Source of the DNA: Euleptes europaea
Taxonomy: Eukaryota > Chordata > Lepidosauria > Squamata > Sphaerodactylidae
Length of the DNA: 64,000 nucleotides
Assembly: GCF_029931775.1 (NCBI RefSeq)
Contig: NC_079324.1
Location: 64,301,268 to 64,365,267, forward strand
Direction of reading: 5' to 3'
Part shown: positions 33,643 to 45,540 of the stretch, piece after piece
Layout: the number at the start of each line of letters is the position of its first letter
Numbering within the stretch: the first letter of the stretch is position 1
Notes under the pieces: generated by a model
Told to the model about the DNA's origin: nothing
The model's database searches: none
What the model saw: the letters and a program-made list of their open reading frames with translations, nothing else
Made by a program: the position numbers and the translations under genes

Positions 33643-34477
33643 GTAAGACCCTTCCCTTTCTTTGTCTGGCTTTTAACAACGTTTGTGTCACCCTCGTCTT
33701 TCCAACGCAGGTGTGTCGAATAAGGCTAGCCGGGGATCAGGCAAAACCAGGACGGTGGGCGGGAGGGAGCCACGCAAACGTGGCGGGACACCTGCTCCAG
33801 GGTCAGTAGCCAACAGCCCCGCAGCCCCGGCCTGGCAAGCACTTGACCAGGAGCTGCACAGATTTCTGTTCCCCCATTGGGTGGGGAGTTTGGCTCTTTT
33901 TTTCGGGGGGGGGGGCTGCTATGCCTGAATTCCTCTTGTGCGCCCATAGATGCGAGCCACTCTGAACAATTTGTCTGGGCTGGGTGTGCAGGCTGGGTGC
34001 TATTGATCAGTCAGCTATTGCTGGCTTGGTTTCCTTTCTTTCTCTCTCTGTGTGTGGATATTTGTATTTTGCTCCAAACCACAGCCTTTTAACAAATGCA
34101 CATCTCTGATATTCTGGTCTTTGTTCTACTGACACATCCACGCACAAATCTGGAATGAAATTGTTTTATCTATGCAGGATCAGTGTTTGGGGCGGTGGAT
34201 GCTACGGAGTTACTGTTGGTTTGTGCCTTATAACCAAGTGGGAAGGGTGGAGAGCAGGGACCCCAAGAGAGTGGGGCTGGCCGTGAGGCATGGTGGGGGG
34301 GGGGTTGATTGCCTCACATTCCTTGATTCATCTCTGTTTGCCCATGGGGCTAGAAATGCCAAACCTCTATGTGGTGGCTTGAATGCAAGGCGGCGTGTGA
34401 CACCCCCCTCCCCCCAATAGCACGTCATCAAATTATTTGAGTTTCTCTCCCCAGGGAACAGCTGGGGGGGCCCCATC

Positions 34478-34525
34478 ATGGCTTCGGACCACCAAGCTTC
34501 GAAACAGCAGCAGGCTGCCTCCAAG
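34478..34525 (+). CDS. CRYBB2: Beta-B2-crystallin, exon 2 (N-terminal arm)
   Basis: Exon 2 begins at 34455 after acceptor CTCTCCCCAG, and the ATG is at 34478 (CATCATGG). It encodes 16 residues, MASDHQASKQQQAASK. The start MASDHQ is identical to mammalian beta-B2, the main basic beta-crystallin of the lens; the rest of the arm is short and variable. The donor AAG|GTTGGT is weaker than the others, but it keeps the phase-0 junction shared with CRYBB3. Confidence 0.93.
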
Positions 34526-34989
34526 GTTGGTGGAGGGGGTCAGAATGGTGTTGGGGGTGCTTTGGAGGGGGTTCCTCTGGAGTCACTTGAGCCGGGCAGG
34601 AGACTGGCTGCCAGTCCTGAGGCCAGCTTTGTTTGGGAGGCCGGGAGGCGATCTGGATCCATGTCTCCATCTGTCAGAAACACCCACCCTGAGAATGTCA
34701 TGAAGGGGAGGTCCCACCAAAAACACGCCAAAGCCAAGAGCCCAAACCTTCCCTTCTCCCTCTAAGAAGGAAAGGAAGACCCCCCCCCAACCTTTCCTGC
34801 CCTGTCCCTTCCAATGGAAAAGATTGGAGGGGGGCAGAATGGCTGGGATTGCTCTGATTTTTTTTTGGGGGGGGGCCTTCATTTCTGTGGGGGGAGAGCA
34901 GCAGTGAGGGGTGCAGAGGAAGAGGACTTGGGGGCTCTGTTGCTGAGGACTCCCCGGTGACTATCACTCAGCTCAGGGGGAAACTGCTC

Positions 34990-35166
34990 CGGTTGCCAGC
35001 CTCCAGGTGGGGCCTGGAGATTTTTTTCAGAATTACAACTGATCTTCAGATGACCGAGATCAGTCCCTATGTAGAAAATGGGTGCTTTGAAAGACAGACC
35101 TGAGGTCCCTCCCCAGGCTCCACCCCCAATCTCCTGGCATTTCTGCACCCAGAGCTGGCAACCCTA
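34990..35166. mobile_element. hAT-like MITE, decayed copy
   Basis: Left GGTTGCCAGCCTCCAGG and right AGCTGGCAACCCTAA ends are inverted. The interior has GGCTCCACCCCCAATCTCC. It lies in CRYBB2 intron 2. Confidence 0.7.
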
Positions 35167-35537
35167 ATTTGGGGGCTAGAGTGACCCTGTCGGCTTCTAC
35201 GCCCATCCCTTTGGAGGAAGGCGGGTCATTCCCAGTGTCCTCCTTTGGTCTGGGGATAATTTTGGGCCCTGGGCCAGCTTGGAGAGGATGCGGCAGGAGA
35301 TTCCCACTGCCCATGGCGCCCGAATCCACCACAGCCACGACTGCCCAGCTACTGTCTTAGCTCAGGAGGGTAGTCCTCGCAGACAGGGCGAGAGCTCCTC
35401 TGCCCGTCCCGAAGCCCCTGTCTTTCCCAGCGGAGTGCCAGTGGGGCCAGATGGGGGCACCAACGGCTTCTCCTCTCTCCCCCTCCCCAGACCCAAGCAG
35501 CACTGCTCTTCAGCCGTCTCTCTCTTTCGCATTGCAG

Positions 35538-35656
35538 ATTGTCATCTTCGAGCAGGAAAACTTCCAGGGCCGCTGCCATGAACTGACTGCTGCCTGTACC
35601 AATTTGAAGGAGGCCGGTTTGGAGAAAGTCGGTTCCGTCCTGGTGCACTCAGGCCC
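35538..35656 (+). CDS. CRYBB2: Beta-B2-crystallin, exon 3 (Greek-key motif 1)
   Basis: This 119-nt exon encodes [20 protein letters not shown], then [19 protein letters not shown] and a split proline. [13 protein letters not shown] is the beta-B2 signature. Acceptor TTTCGCATTGCAG, donor GTACGT. Only 124 bp of intron separate it from exon 4. Confidence 0.97.
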
Positions 35657-35780
35657 GTACGTCGCCGGAGAGCAGAACCGGGGAGCCGTGAGGGTTGCCT
35701 GCTGGGGTGCGGGTGGGAATCCATGCTCCCTTTCCACAAGCAGCCGCCGCAGTGTTGTTCTCTGCGTGTGTCTTTTCCAG

Positions 35781-35913
35781 GTGGGTTGGCTACGAGCAGC
35801 CCAACTGGAAAGGGGAGCAGTTTGTCTTTGAGAAAGGGGAATATCCCCGCTGGGATTCCTGGACCAACAGCCGGAGGAGCGACAACATCTCTGCCCTGAG
35901 GCCCATCAAAGTG
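35781..35913 (+). CDS. CRYBB2: Beta-B2-crystallin, exon 4 (Greek-key motif 2)
   Basis: This 133-nt exon encodes [20 protein letters not shown] and [20 protein letters not shown], ending PIKV. It is almost identical to the human protein. It completes the N-terminal domain; the following linker mediates domain swapping in beta-B2 dimers in known structures. Acceptor TCTTTTCCAG, donor GTGAGG. Confidence 0.98.
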
Positions 35914-36744
35914 GTGAGGAGGGCCGGATGCCAGCAGGGCGGGGACGGGGAGAGGCCGGAGCGGGTGCTGAGGCTTTGGCAAAGGGTGGCAAGGGCAGAC
36001 TCCCCGGTGGCTTCAGCGGCACAACGTCCACCCAGGGACCTTTTCAGGAATGAAAGGGAAGAGCAAACGGGGTCAGTCGTGTGAGATTTATTTTACCTCT
36101 TGCACGTTTTCTCTGCTGCCTCTCGGCACGCTTTTTCTCTATCGCCGTAGATAGAAGAGGGTCTTGATAGGTGGGCAGCTACTCAAGTGCAAAATATGGA
36201 GAATCTCCCTCTCGGGTTGCCCCTTTGTTTCCGCAGGAGCTAAAATCGACCACTTCCTGGTCAAAAGTCTTCAGGATCTAGAAACAATCAAGACTTTAGT
36301 GTTGCTGCCCAGGGTAAAATTTTAGGGCCATTCCAGTGGAGGGTTTGGTGTTTTTTTTTTTTTTTTTACACAGTCCCGGAGTGCAAACCTGGCGCATCAG
36401 AGGCACGGGTTTGTTTTCCCTTGATGGAGGGGCGTAACTCTGGGTTTGTCCCAGCAGACTACATCTTACGCACAGCCTCAAATAGGGTTTCCCTCTCCAC
36501 TGGTTTGGCCCCCATCCTGCCTGCTGCTCTCATTTGTGTCCCTCAGCCTTCCTTTCAGGAACCTCGGGGATGTATCTTCCTTCCTTTGCCTTCACGACAG
36601 CCTTGTGGGGTAGCTTGGGCTGATGGCTTTGCCTGCGGCTACCTAGTACGCTTCAGAGGCCAGGGCTTCTCCAGCCTGACAGTTTTCCCCCGGCATTGGG
36701 CCTCAGGGCTGCTGCTGGACTCAGTTTGGGTTTGCTCCCCCCAG

Positions 36745-36887
36745 GACAGCCAGGAGCACAAGATCGTCCTCTACGAGAACCCCAGCTTCACCGGGAAGAA
36801 GATTGAGATAATCGATGATGACGTGCCCAGCTTCCACGCTCACGGCTACCAGGAGAAGGTCTCCTCTGTGCGGGTGCAGAGCGGCAC
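36745..36887 (+). CDS. CRYBB2: Beta-B2-crystallin, exon 5 (Greek-key motif 3)
   Basis: This 143-nt exon encodes [20 protein letters not shown] and [20 protein letters not shown], ending VRVQSG with split Thr (AC|G). It is nearly residue-for-residue the mammalian motif. Acceptor TCCCCCCAG, donor GTGAGT. Confidence 0.98.
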
Positions 36888-37766
36888 GTGAGTCTTCCGT
36901 GGGGGGCCTGGGCGGGTGCTCTCGGGGCCTGGCTGGGTACGGAGCCATTTTGCTGCCTGGGGCTCAGCTGCCTCCCAGTCTGAGTGGCACTGGCTTGGCA
37001 GTGCCAGTCACATGGGATGGTTGCTATTCGCTCCAGAAGGTCTGTGTGTGTGTGAGTCTGTGCGTTGCATCCACACAGGCACGAGGGTGCAATGAATGCC
37101 CCATTTGGCCCAGAAGACCTCTGTCCAGAATTAAGTCCTCTGAGGGCCGAATTGCCTCTGGTGCTGCACTCCGCTCCAGGCATATAATTTGGCCCTACAA
37201 GCAGTCTTAGGGAAGGAGGAGCAATCTGGATTGGAACCACCGTGCTGGCAGAGGGGCTCCTCAAACGGTCTGTTTTTCAGTTCCAAACTGGCCCCTTGCC
37301 CAGGAGGAAGCCTCCAGAGGAAGCTGGAGAGAAGCCGCGTGTGTGTGCGTGGGCCGACTTTTTCCCATGTGATGGACTAGAGGGGGACATTTCTGATTAG
37401 CGAAAGGGTACGAGGGGAGAGTTAAACCCCTTCTTACAGCAACACGGCCCCAATCCATATTGACTGAATGGAAACTGAGAAAGCCCTCATGAATTTCACA
37501 CACGGCTTCATCAGGGGGGCCGATCCACCGGCATTTGGCCTGGCCTTCTTTGGTCTCGGTGAGTGGCGCGTCTCTGTCGAACCGCAGAACCCGCTCCTGT
37601 AGGTTGGGAGGGGTTGGGAGTTGCAGCCACTGGACTCCAACCTCCCATTTCATTGGGTTTCGCAGGGCCACTTCACACATTCCGCAGAAGCCAAGCCGAG
37701 GTCCCTCAAGGAAGGTCTCTGGACATCTGTGTCTTGCAGTGGCACTGGGAACACCTTCCGTACAAG

Positions 37767-38215
37767 TGTGTGTGAAGTGCCGTCAAGTCAATCAATCAAT
37801 CAATAATTTATTTGCAGTCATAGACCATCAAATAAAGCAAATTTACATCGTTAAATAGTATAGGATAAAAACAAATACAAAAAAGATTTGCTGTTAAAAT
37901 GGTTAAGTGGTTAAAATGGTAAGATTATCAAGGTGCATAACTAATTAATATCCGAACAAATACTAAATGTGCATAAAATTAGAATGCTTGATAATATCCT
38001 AAAATTACAGAGGCTAAAACATGCATTCAATCTGTAGGATCAAACAGTATTCATTCTCTATTTCCTTGGCTATTGTGGGTTCTTAAGCAAACTCTGCCTG
38101 ATTTTAATTGCTAGCCAAGCAAACCATGGCTAGCCGCTTCTGCCTTATGGCGACCGTATGAATTAATGGTCTCCAAAATATCCCATCATTAACAGGTCTT
38201 ACAAGCTGATTCAGT
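37767..38215 (-). repeat. BovB-like LINE 3' end split by an ATCA-ended retroposon
   Basis: GTGAAGTGCCGTCAAGTCA at 37772-37790 and CTTCTGCCTTATGGCGACCG at 38140, followed by TGAATTAATGGTCTCCAAAA, are consecutive parts of a BovB-like 3' end. Between them is an AT-rich insert (about 37791-38135) beginning with an ATCA repeat, as a minus-strand retroposon tail would. The insert family is not identified. Confidence 0.5.
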
Positions 38216-38239
38216 GCAAATACGGAAAATATATTTTAT

Positions 38240-38780
38240 TTATTTACAGTCCACCTTTCTTACTGTCTCAAGGCGGTTTACAAAATTTAAAATAATACAG
38301 GTGTATTATTATAAAATAATAAATGTGTTAAAAAAAATAATAAACAGTGTAATAAGACCGGGTTACAGAAATTAGAGAACTCTGTTGTAATAATCAGTGT
38401 CACAAGCCAGTTCCTTTCCAAAAGCAGCCCCTTGAATAATTCCATTTTATTGCAGCCCTGTTGCCTTTATAAAAATACCCTCCTGATAGTTTGGTTTTGC
38501 ACATTCTGCAGAGAGATAAAAGCTTGGGGGTCTCCAGACCTCCCTGGGCAGGACATTCCACAAGGTGGGAGTCCATACGTGGAGAAAGGGCGCGCCCAGA
38601 CAGCGGGCTGAAATGTTCAAAAATAATGTAATGTGTGAATGGGGCTTTTGGTAGCAACTCTGTTTTTGCTGGAAGAAGAGCTTTGTGATACCTGCTGGGT
38701 GGGCCAGCCGGCGTCTCAGAGGCCCTGATCGCAGGCCAACCTCCAGAGACAAGGATTTAGAAGCCTTACGTTCATAATAT
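38240..38780 (-). repeat. LINE-like reptile repeat, reverse orientation
   Basis: TTTATTTACAGTCCACCTTT and CTCAAGGCGGTTTACAAAAT match the reversed 3' end of a common LINE-like repeat. The unique-looking continuation, with GGACATTCCACAAGGTGGGA, resembles the family also seen at 59808-60920. Confidence 0.45.
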
Positions 38781-38854
38781 ATAGTTTCTTACCCCTTGAT
38801 TGTTTTTTTTTACCAGTTGAGATGTTGGTTGCCTTTTAAAAGGTAGCAAAGGGC

Positions 38855-38975
38855 AGTGGAGTTTCAGAGGGCAGGGGCCATGTCGGTCTGCAACAGAAGA
38901 GCTCGATTCGAGTCCAGGAGCCCCTTAGAGGCCAACAAGATTTTCAGGGTAGAAGCTCTTTAGAGTCAAAGCTCC
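38855..38975 (-). mobile_element. Penelope-like repeat, eroded
   Basis: GTTTCAGAGGGCAGGGGCCA, GAGTCCAGGAGCCCCTTAGA and CAACAAGATTTTCAGGGTAG match the family of 12538. Following it, AGAGTCAAAGCTCCCTT resembles the stem II hairpin of the ribozyme-like region, but the core bases are not preserved. Confidence 0.42.
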
Positions 38976-39091
38976 CTTGTACTTTCAAAAGGAAGCACCA
39001 GCTTCCAAGAGTCCCAGCTCCCTTTGCGTTTCACCATTCCATTCGGCCTCAAGATCGGGCCTCTGCTCCCCTTTTGGGGGCCGGTTTGTGA

Positions 39092-39286
<195 letters not shown>

Positions 39287-39447
39287 GCCCTCCTCCTCCA
39301 CCTGTCTGCCTCAGATCGAAGGGGGGTGGAAGGGGGCCCAGGGGGTCACCAGACGTCCCGGGCCCGTTGCCTTCCCCCTCCACCAGGGCACGCTGCCTGG
39401 CACAGGGCTGTGTGAGTCTCGTCTTTGCTAATGCTGCCAACTGGCTG

Positions 39448-39453
39448 AATAAA
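39448..39453 (+). terminator. CRYBB2: CRYBB2 polyadenylation signal AATAAA
   Basis: CTGAATAAAGC lies 162 bp after the stop and is followed within 25 bp by GT-rich sequence (TTGGTGGTTCTTTCTGTT). Confidence 0.9.
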
Positions 39454-39608
39454 GCTTTGCTATTCGAAGACGCTTGGTGGTTCTTTCTGTTCGGGTGGGA
39501 AATAACCCGGATGGGGCTCCCGGTTCTGTTCCCAGGCAGGGAGATCCAATTCTCTGCTGCAATAATGCCCACTCTGGAACATGGCTGCAGTGGCTCGCGC
39601 TGCCCAGG

Positions 39609-39801
39609 TAGGGTTGCCAACCTCCAGGTAGTAGCTGGAGATCTCCTGCTATTAGAACTGATCTCCAGCCGATAGAGATCAGTTCACCTGGAGAAAATGG
39701 CCACTTTGGCATTGAGGTCCCTCCCCTCCCCAAACCCTGCCCTCCTCAGGCTCCACCCCAAAAACCTCCCACCGGTGGCGAAGAGGGACCTGGCAACCCT
39801 A
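39609..39801. mobile_element. hAT-like MITE
   Basis: TAGGGTTGCCAACCTCC and CCTGGCAACCCTA are inverted ends. The interior has AGAACTGATCTCCAGC and GGAGAAAATGGCCAC. It is well preserved, but the flanks no longer show a clear duplication. Confidence 0.8.
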
Positions 39802-40762
39802 CACCTATGTCTGTGTCGCCCAGCACCTTCTCTGCAGTGCCTGGAAGCTCTGTTGGGTTGTGTGTGGGGGGGGGGGGGAGCCACTCCCTGGCGTTCATCC
39901 TCTCACAGTTGGTCTCTAGACTCTGCCTCTGAACATGGAGGCTCCATGTAGCTGTTAGGATTCAGAGCCACTGTGCAAGTGGCCTCAGTGAGGGCCTCAG
40001 TGAGAAAATCTCTTCAGCTCAACAACAAAAACCACAACTCCCCTGCCCCCCCCCCACCTTTCCAGGAATTTCCCAAGCTAGAGATTGCAACCTTAGTCTG
40101 ATTGCATTTCTATATATTCGGCCATCTATCTTGGCTCTGAGCTGGGAAAGTGGCATACAAAGGAAGTAAATAAAATAAAAATCCCAGGCGTACAACTCTA
40201 ACTAGAGCAGGTTGCAGCGTCAGAGGCCAAATTAAGCACGGCCCTTCCCTTCCCTTAAAGCCCGGTGTGTGTTTCTTGCCTCCATCTGAGGCAGGAGGTG
40301 ACCCGGCAGCAGGAAGGCGCTGTGTGGGCAGCTGGGAAACCCTGGGCGGGGTGGCATTGCCAGCCCCTGAGGAGCCACAGCCTGGCCCGGCCTGGCCATC
40401 TCCTCCTCAGACTGGCCTTCATTGGTATGCAGGAAGGATCCGTCGTGTCTGTCTGGAAACAGAAAATAGCAAATGATTGTGGACCGTCATCCATCACCGC
40501 CACCAGTGACCCGCCAGGAAGCTTCGGCAGAAAGTCTCTCAAGGTGCCTCTCAGACTCTCCGCAGCTGCACCCGGCAAATGCCACAGAGCCCAGCCTGAC
40601 ACCTCCTTGGCAGCACAGAGGCAGCAGCAGAACTGCAGCAGCGGGAGGGGCACGCCAGTTCTAGCCCTGCTCTGAAGCGGCACACGCGGTATTTTCTCAG
40701 GGCTGTAATGTCACCATGGGTCGCCGGTTCAATATTTAGCAACTGCTGTCCCTGCTTGTTCT
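39802..40762. other. Intergenic DNA, no gene seen
   Basis: A short repeat piece CTCTGAACATGGAGGCTCCA lies near 39930 and a G-run near 39868. A long weak open frame at 40265-40675 has no known domain. Confidence 0.4.
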
Positions 40763-40935
40763 GACCCGGATAGCCCAGGCGAGCCCAATCTGCGCTGCTA
40801 AGCAGGGTCAGCCCTGGTTAATACTTGGCTGGGAGACCAACAGAGTCCAAGGTTCCTACTCAGAGACAAACATCTTGCCTTGAAAACTCTCCGGGTCACC
40901 CTAAGTCAACTATGCCTTGACAGCACTCTACATGC
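40763..40935 (+). repeat. 5S-rRNA-derived SINE, old copy
   Basis: GCTAAGCAGGGTCAGCCCTG and GGCTGGGAGACCAAC keep the 5S internal promoter region. The tail CTTGACAGCACTCTACATGC is a diverged BovB-like end. Confidence 0.72.
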
Positions 40936-42809
40936 CCCCCTCCCTGCTTATATTCCTCCCAAGACGTTACTTATTGCCTTTGCAGAATAAAATCTGCACC
41001 AATTTTAAATATGGGTGGAGGGACTCACCCACACTAAAAAGATATTTGAATCTTGGCAGTCCAAGATGGGCTTATGCATCTCTGCTCAACAAGCCCTTGG
41101 TTTAGACTCTGACACTCCCCCCCCCCCCAAGCCACTCCAGGACTTCTTTGCATGTGTGTTGGAAAAGAGGGAACCAGATCTCCTGCTGGGCAGCATCGGC
41201 AGGCCTGGCTCTTGAGAGGCTGGGGGCCACTCCTGTGATGCTCTGGGGGGGGGGCGGTGAGCAGCGGGATGCAGCAGGAGGGGGAGGGGGCCTGGGAGTG
41301 GCCCAGCTTCTCAGCCCCTCCTCCCCATTCTGGCAGGATGAAGCAAGCCCCTGAACTAAAGTCTCTTCCAAGTTTGCAAGTGCTTCCGCCGGCCCCTGGA
41401 CATACTTGGGACTGTGGTAGGTTTTGCTAGCCAAAAGACCCTCTCTCAATTCTGGATTGTGGGGGGGCAGTTTAATTAACAGAAATGTCGGCCTGCAGGA
41501 TCTCCCTCTCTGTTTAGCAGAAAGGGTCTCATGAACAGCCGCCTTCTTGTCTGGGAAGAACTCCAGAAGATGAGCCGAGAGCTGCAGAGAGACTGGATGC
41601 TTTTGGCAGGAAGGAAATCCTCACCCTTAACCAGCACGCATGTAGGTTCAAAAGTGGAAGCCCATATGTCCCTCAGAAGCAATGGGCTGTGCCAGTTCCA
41701 CAGCCCTTTGTGAGGCAGGAGAGGAGCTTTTCTTGAGTCTTTTCTGCAGCGTGAGTAGCTCGCAATGTCTCTCTGAGGGGAAGGGATACTTTCCAGAGGT
41801 GTTAAATGGGCTTTTGATAGCGGGTGGGTTCTAGCTACTGGGGGCCTTCCGGTTTCTTTGGATGTGGCCCAGAGAAAGAAGCTGCTTGTGGGAGCTGGAA
41901 TGCAACCGGAGCAGGAGAGGGGGGGGATCTGTGCAGCAGGCTGGCAAGGTGCCAAGGTCATGCGGCTGGATTTTGGATGCTCTGGGGCTGTCTGACAGAT
42001 TAGCGCAGTCTGACCGCATGTGTCTCCCCCCCACACCCATCAACATGTATATTACCAGTCGGATTCTACAAAAACACCACAAATGTCCGGTACTCTCCAC
42101 TCAAGAAAAGAGAGACTGGAAAAGCTCCTACCACTTGGAGAAGGAAGGTGCAGGGTGGAGCTTGCTGGAGAGGAGTGTGCCCTGCTCTCTTTTACCACGA
42201 GCTGCCTTTAGGAAAGGGTTGCACCCTTCCCTCACCCCCCCAGCTTTCATGCATGTGAAGGAGACCATGTGCCCCTGCGTGGCTGGCATTCGAGGAGTGC
42301 CACTGCTGGGATTGTACCTGTATATGCGCTGTCTCTTGCGCAAAACCGTGGCATGCCATTTTAGGGCCCTGGCATTCCAGCCAAGGGCTATTTTTGTAAT
42401 CCCCTTTTGTTTATAGCTTTGAGCCTGTTTTTCCCCTTAATGTGACGCGTCCCCCCCCCCCCACTAATAATTTTCCATTTCACAGTCTGAGCACAGACAG
42501 CCAATTCCACAGATTAAAGCTGAGCAGGAAATGAAGCGTGACTAGCCTGTGGGCACCGAACCCCTTTGATGCGGGCGCGGTCGCACTCTGACTTCCTCTG
42601 GGCTTGTTGCCAAGGCAGCCAGAGATGCCACTTGATTTCAGCCCACGGTGGCACATGGGGCGGCCCTTTCCAGCCAAGGAAATGCTTACTACTGTGCTGG
42701 CCAGAGATCTGTGTGTAGAGAGTGAGAGATGTTTCCCGTCACCTCATGGAGTTACCAGGGTATCTCCAAAACATTTTCATGCCTGAGCTAAAAACACTGG
42801 GGTGAGGTT
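40936..42809. other. Intergenic DNA, no gene seen
   Basis: Mostly unique sequence with C- or G-runs near 41117, 41245 and 42452. No exon or clear repeat is recognised. A 186-codon minus frame at 41476-42036 has no known family. Confidence 0.4.
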
Positions 42810-43028
42810 TAGGGGTGCCAACTCCAGGTTAGGAAATCCCTCGAAATTTGATGGTGGAAGCTGGGGAGAGTGGGGTTTGGGAAGGTAACTCAGCGGGGTA
42901 TAATTCCATAGAGCCCCCCCCCACCCTCCAAAGCAGCCATTTCCTCCAGGGGAACTGACCTCTGCTGTCTGGAGATCAGTTGTAATCCTGGGAGCTCTCC
43001 TGGCCCCACCTGGAGGTTGGCAACCCTA
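42810..43028. mobile_element. hAT-like MITE
   Basis: Ends TAGGGGTGCCAACTCCAGG and GGAGGTTGGCAACCCTA. The interior has TTTCCTCCAGGGGAACTGA and GGAGATCAGTTGTAATCC. Confidence 0.8.
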
Positions 43029-43254
43029 GAGCACTTTCCCCATTTTTGCTCTGAGGAATTTCTCCTGCATAAGCTGCACTGACATGAACACATGTGAAGA
43101 AATTCAGTAGATAAAAAATCTCTCCGATAGACATGCAGTGAGGGAGAGAGTTTTACCAGTTGAATACCTGCCTGTCAGGTAGGTAGTTGTTTGAAGCACA
43201 GGGTCTTTGTCCCCTGCCCACCCACCCCCCAGATGGCAAAAAGCTACTCTAAAT

Positions 43255-43493
43255 AGTTGAGACGAGTGGTGGACTCTAATTTGGTGAAATGGATTTGTTT
43301 CCCCACTCCTCCACATGAAGCCAGCTGGGTGACCTTGGGCTAGTCACAGCTCTCTTCGAGCTCTCTCAGCCCCACCTACTTCACAGGGTGTCTGTTGTGG
43401 GGAGGGGAAGGTGATTGTAAGCCTTCCTTGAGTGGTAGAGAAAGTCGACATATAAACACCAACTCTTCTTCTCCTCCTCCTCCTCCTCCTTCT
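43255..43493 (+). repeat. tRNA-headed SINE (CTT-tailed type)
   Basis: The 5' part of the head is missing. GAAGCCAGCTGGGTGACCTT, CACAGGGTGTCTGTTGTGGG and GTCGACATATAAACACCAAC lead into the tail TCTTCTTCTCCTCC. Confidence 0.8.
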
Positions 43494-43962
43494 CTGCAGC
43501 CCTGGGCTCCAAGGGGGGGCTTGGCTCTTCTACTGAATGGGTAGGTAGAGCTGGGCTCCAGCAGTGGGAACCAGCCTAGCACTTATTTTGGAGGATGACT
43601 TCTTAGACTGGAGGAAGGCTTCATAGATGAACCAAAAGGAAAGGTGGCATCTACATATCTTAACAGGTCAATAAATGGACTTTGCTCAGTGGAGTAGTCG
43701 GAAAGGGGCAAGATCCACCTCACTGCCTCTGAACATGGAGGCTCCATATAGCTCCAGGCTGGTGATACACCTTCCCTGCCTAAATGTGGGCCACTCTCTT
43801 GGAAGCCGCCTAAGCGGGGGGCTGTACCCACATCACAGGGGACAGCCAAGTGTGTTGGTTGTGGTTGTGTAAGGAAACCCCAGAGCTTCTGCAATACTCT
43901 GGACTGGCTAAACGGCCCCATGTGAGCTGTCCAGGATCAACCCTCTTTCACTGCTTATTGAG

Positions 43963-44177
43963 TAGGGTTGCCAACTTCCAGGTGGAGCCAGGAGATCTTC
44001 TAGAAATACAAATGATCTCAAGATGACAGTGATCAGTTCACCTGGAGAAAGTGGCTGCTTCAGAAGGCAGCCTCTGTGGCATTATATACCCCACTGACGT
44101 CCCTCCCTTCCCCAGACCCCGCCCTTCTCAGGCTCCACCCCCAAAATCTCCAGGTATTTCCCAGCCTGGAGCTGCCC
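43963..44177. mobile_element. hAT-like MITE, right end decayed
   Basis: The left end TAGGGTTGCCAACTTCCAGG is intact, the interior is typical, and the right end is GGAGCTGCCCACC. Confidence 0.7.
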
Positions 44178-44239
44178 ACCTGGTGTCCTGAAATGCCTCC
44201 ACCTGAGCAAGCAAGAAAGAGCACCAAGAGGTCAATCCG

Positions 44240-44560
44240 GAGAGGTCTGGCAGGGCCAGGGCGGGAAATCAGTTGGCCGAGAGGATTTCTAGCAGTAAGA
44301 ACAAGCTGTTGGAATCTCTCAAGAAATGGCACAAACACCCAAACCAGCCCTGGACTTTTTGTCTCCTTTCTGAAGCAGACGGAGGCAGAGCCGGGAGCCG
44401 CAGACAGGCCAATTAAGCAACATCTGTTCCTCCCGCCTGCAGGGGAGCTCCGAGTAACCACATGGCGACGTAATGGGATTAAGGTCTAGCGGAGGATATT
44501 ATATTACTGCAGTGAAGATCAGCTGCTCTGGATGTTCTGCTGAAATCTGGGCAAACTCTC
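44240..44560. promoter_or_regulatory. Possible conserved non-coding block
   Basis: Unique sequence free of repeats, with GGCCAATTAAGCAACATCTG and GTAATGGGATTAAGGTC. Homeodomain-like TAAT/ATTA cores are clustered. Only the composition supports this. Confidence 0.2.
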
Positions 44561-44790
44561 CCCCCTCCCCCCCAGCATCTCGCTCCTCAGAACCAGGAGA
44601 GGGGCCGGGGGGGGGGCACTGGGACCGGCCAGGAGTGGTACGTTCGCGGTCTGGCGTGTGGCACAGAGCCTTAGGGGGTGGTGAGTCACGAGTCGGTAAC
44701 CCCAGTCTTAGCAGGGCCCAGCTAGGCAGCTCTTCCCCGACCCAGCCCTGAAGACTGTGTGCATGGGTGCACATGTGTGCACCTGTCCTG

Positions 44791-45122
44791 GGGCCAGCGT
44801 GGTATAGTGGTTAAGAACGGTGGTTTGGAGTGGTGGACTGGTGGTGGTGATCTGGAGTGGTGATCTGGAGAACTGGGTTTGATTCCCCACTCCTCCTTCG
44901 CATGAGCGGCGGAGGCTAATCTGGTGAACGGGGTTTGTTTTCCTACTCCTTCACATGAAGCCAGCTGGGTGATCTTGGGCTAGTCACACTCTCTCAGCCC
45001 CACCGACCTCACAGGGTGTCTGTTGCAGGGAGGGGAGGGGAAGGTGATTGTAAGCCAGTTTGAGTCTCCTTTAAGTGGTAGGGAAAGTCGGCATATAAAA
45101 CCCAACTCTTCTTCTTCTTCTT
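44791..45122 (+). repeat. tRNA-headed SINE (CTT-tailed type) with duplicated head part
   Basis: The head GGCCAGCGTGGTATAGTGGT is followed by repeated GGTGGTGATCTGGAG units and a second partial head block (GGAGGCTAATCTGGTGAACG). The normal body and the CTTCTTCTTCTTCTT tail follow. It is about 100 bp longer than its relatives. Confidence 0.82.
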
Positions 45123-45344
45123 GTGGGGTCAGGAGGGCAGATGGAACTCCTGGGAGACCCTCAGCCACTCCTGTGCTCATCCCACAACTTTCCTTATGCT
45201 CCCCCCCCCAAAAGGACCATTTGCTCTGGAAGTGCATACCATAGTCTCAGATCTGTGGAGGGTGCCCTGGGGTGGGCAATTGGCAAGTGCTGAAGGGCTC
45301 TCTTTTCTTATTGTTTTTCTGCTGAGCTGCTGCCTTAAAAAGTG

Positions 45345-45540
45345 GTTCCAGTTCCTTGTCTGGGACAGGCCAAGAGGATTGGGGGCAGAGCCTAAGGAGG
45401 GAGAGATTTGGGGAGGGAAAGGACCTCACTGGTATATAATGCCATAGAATCCATCCTCCAAAGCAGCCATTTTCTCCAGGGGAACTCCTCTCTGTCATTC
45501 CAGGAGATCTCCAGGCCCCACCTGGAAGCTGGCAACACTA
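45345..45540. mobile_element. hAT-like MITE, left end decayed
   Basis: GATTGGGGGCAGAGCCTAAG, CCATTTTCTCCAGGGGAACT and the right end AAGCTGGCAACACTA identify the family. Confidence 0.65.
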
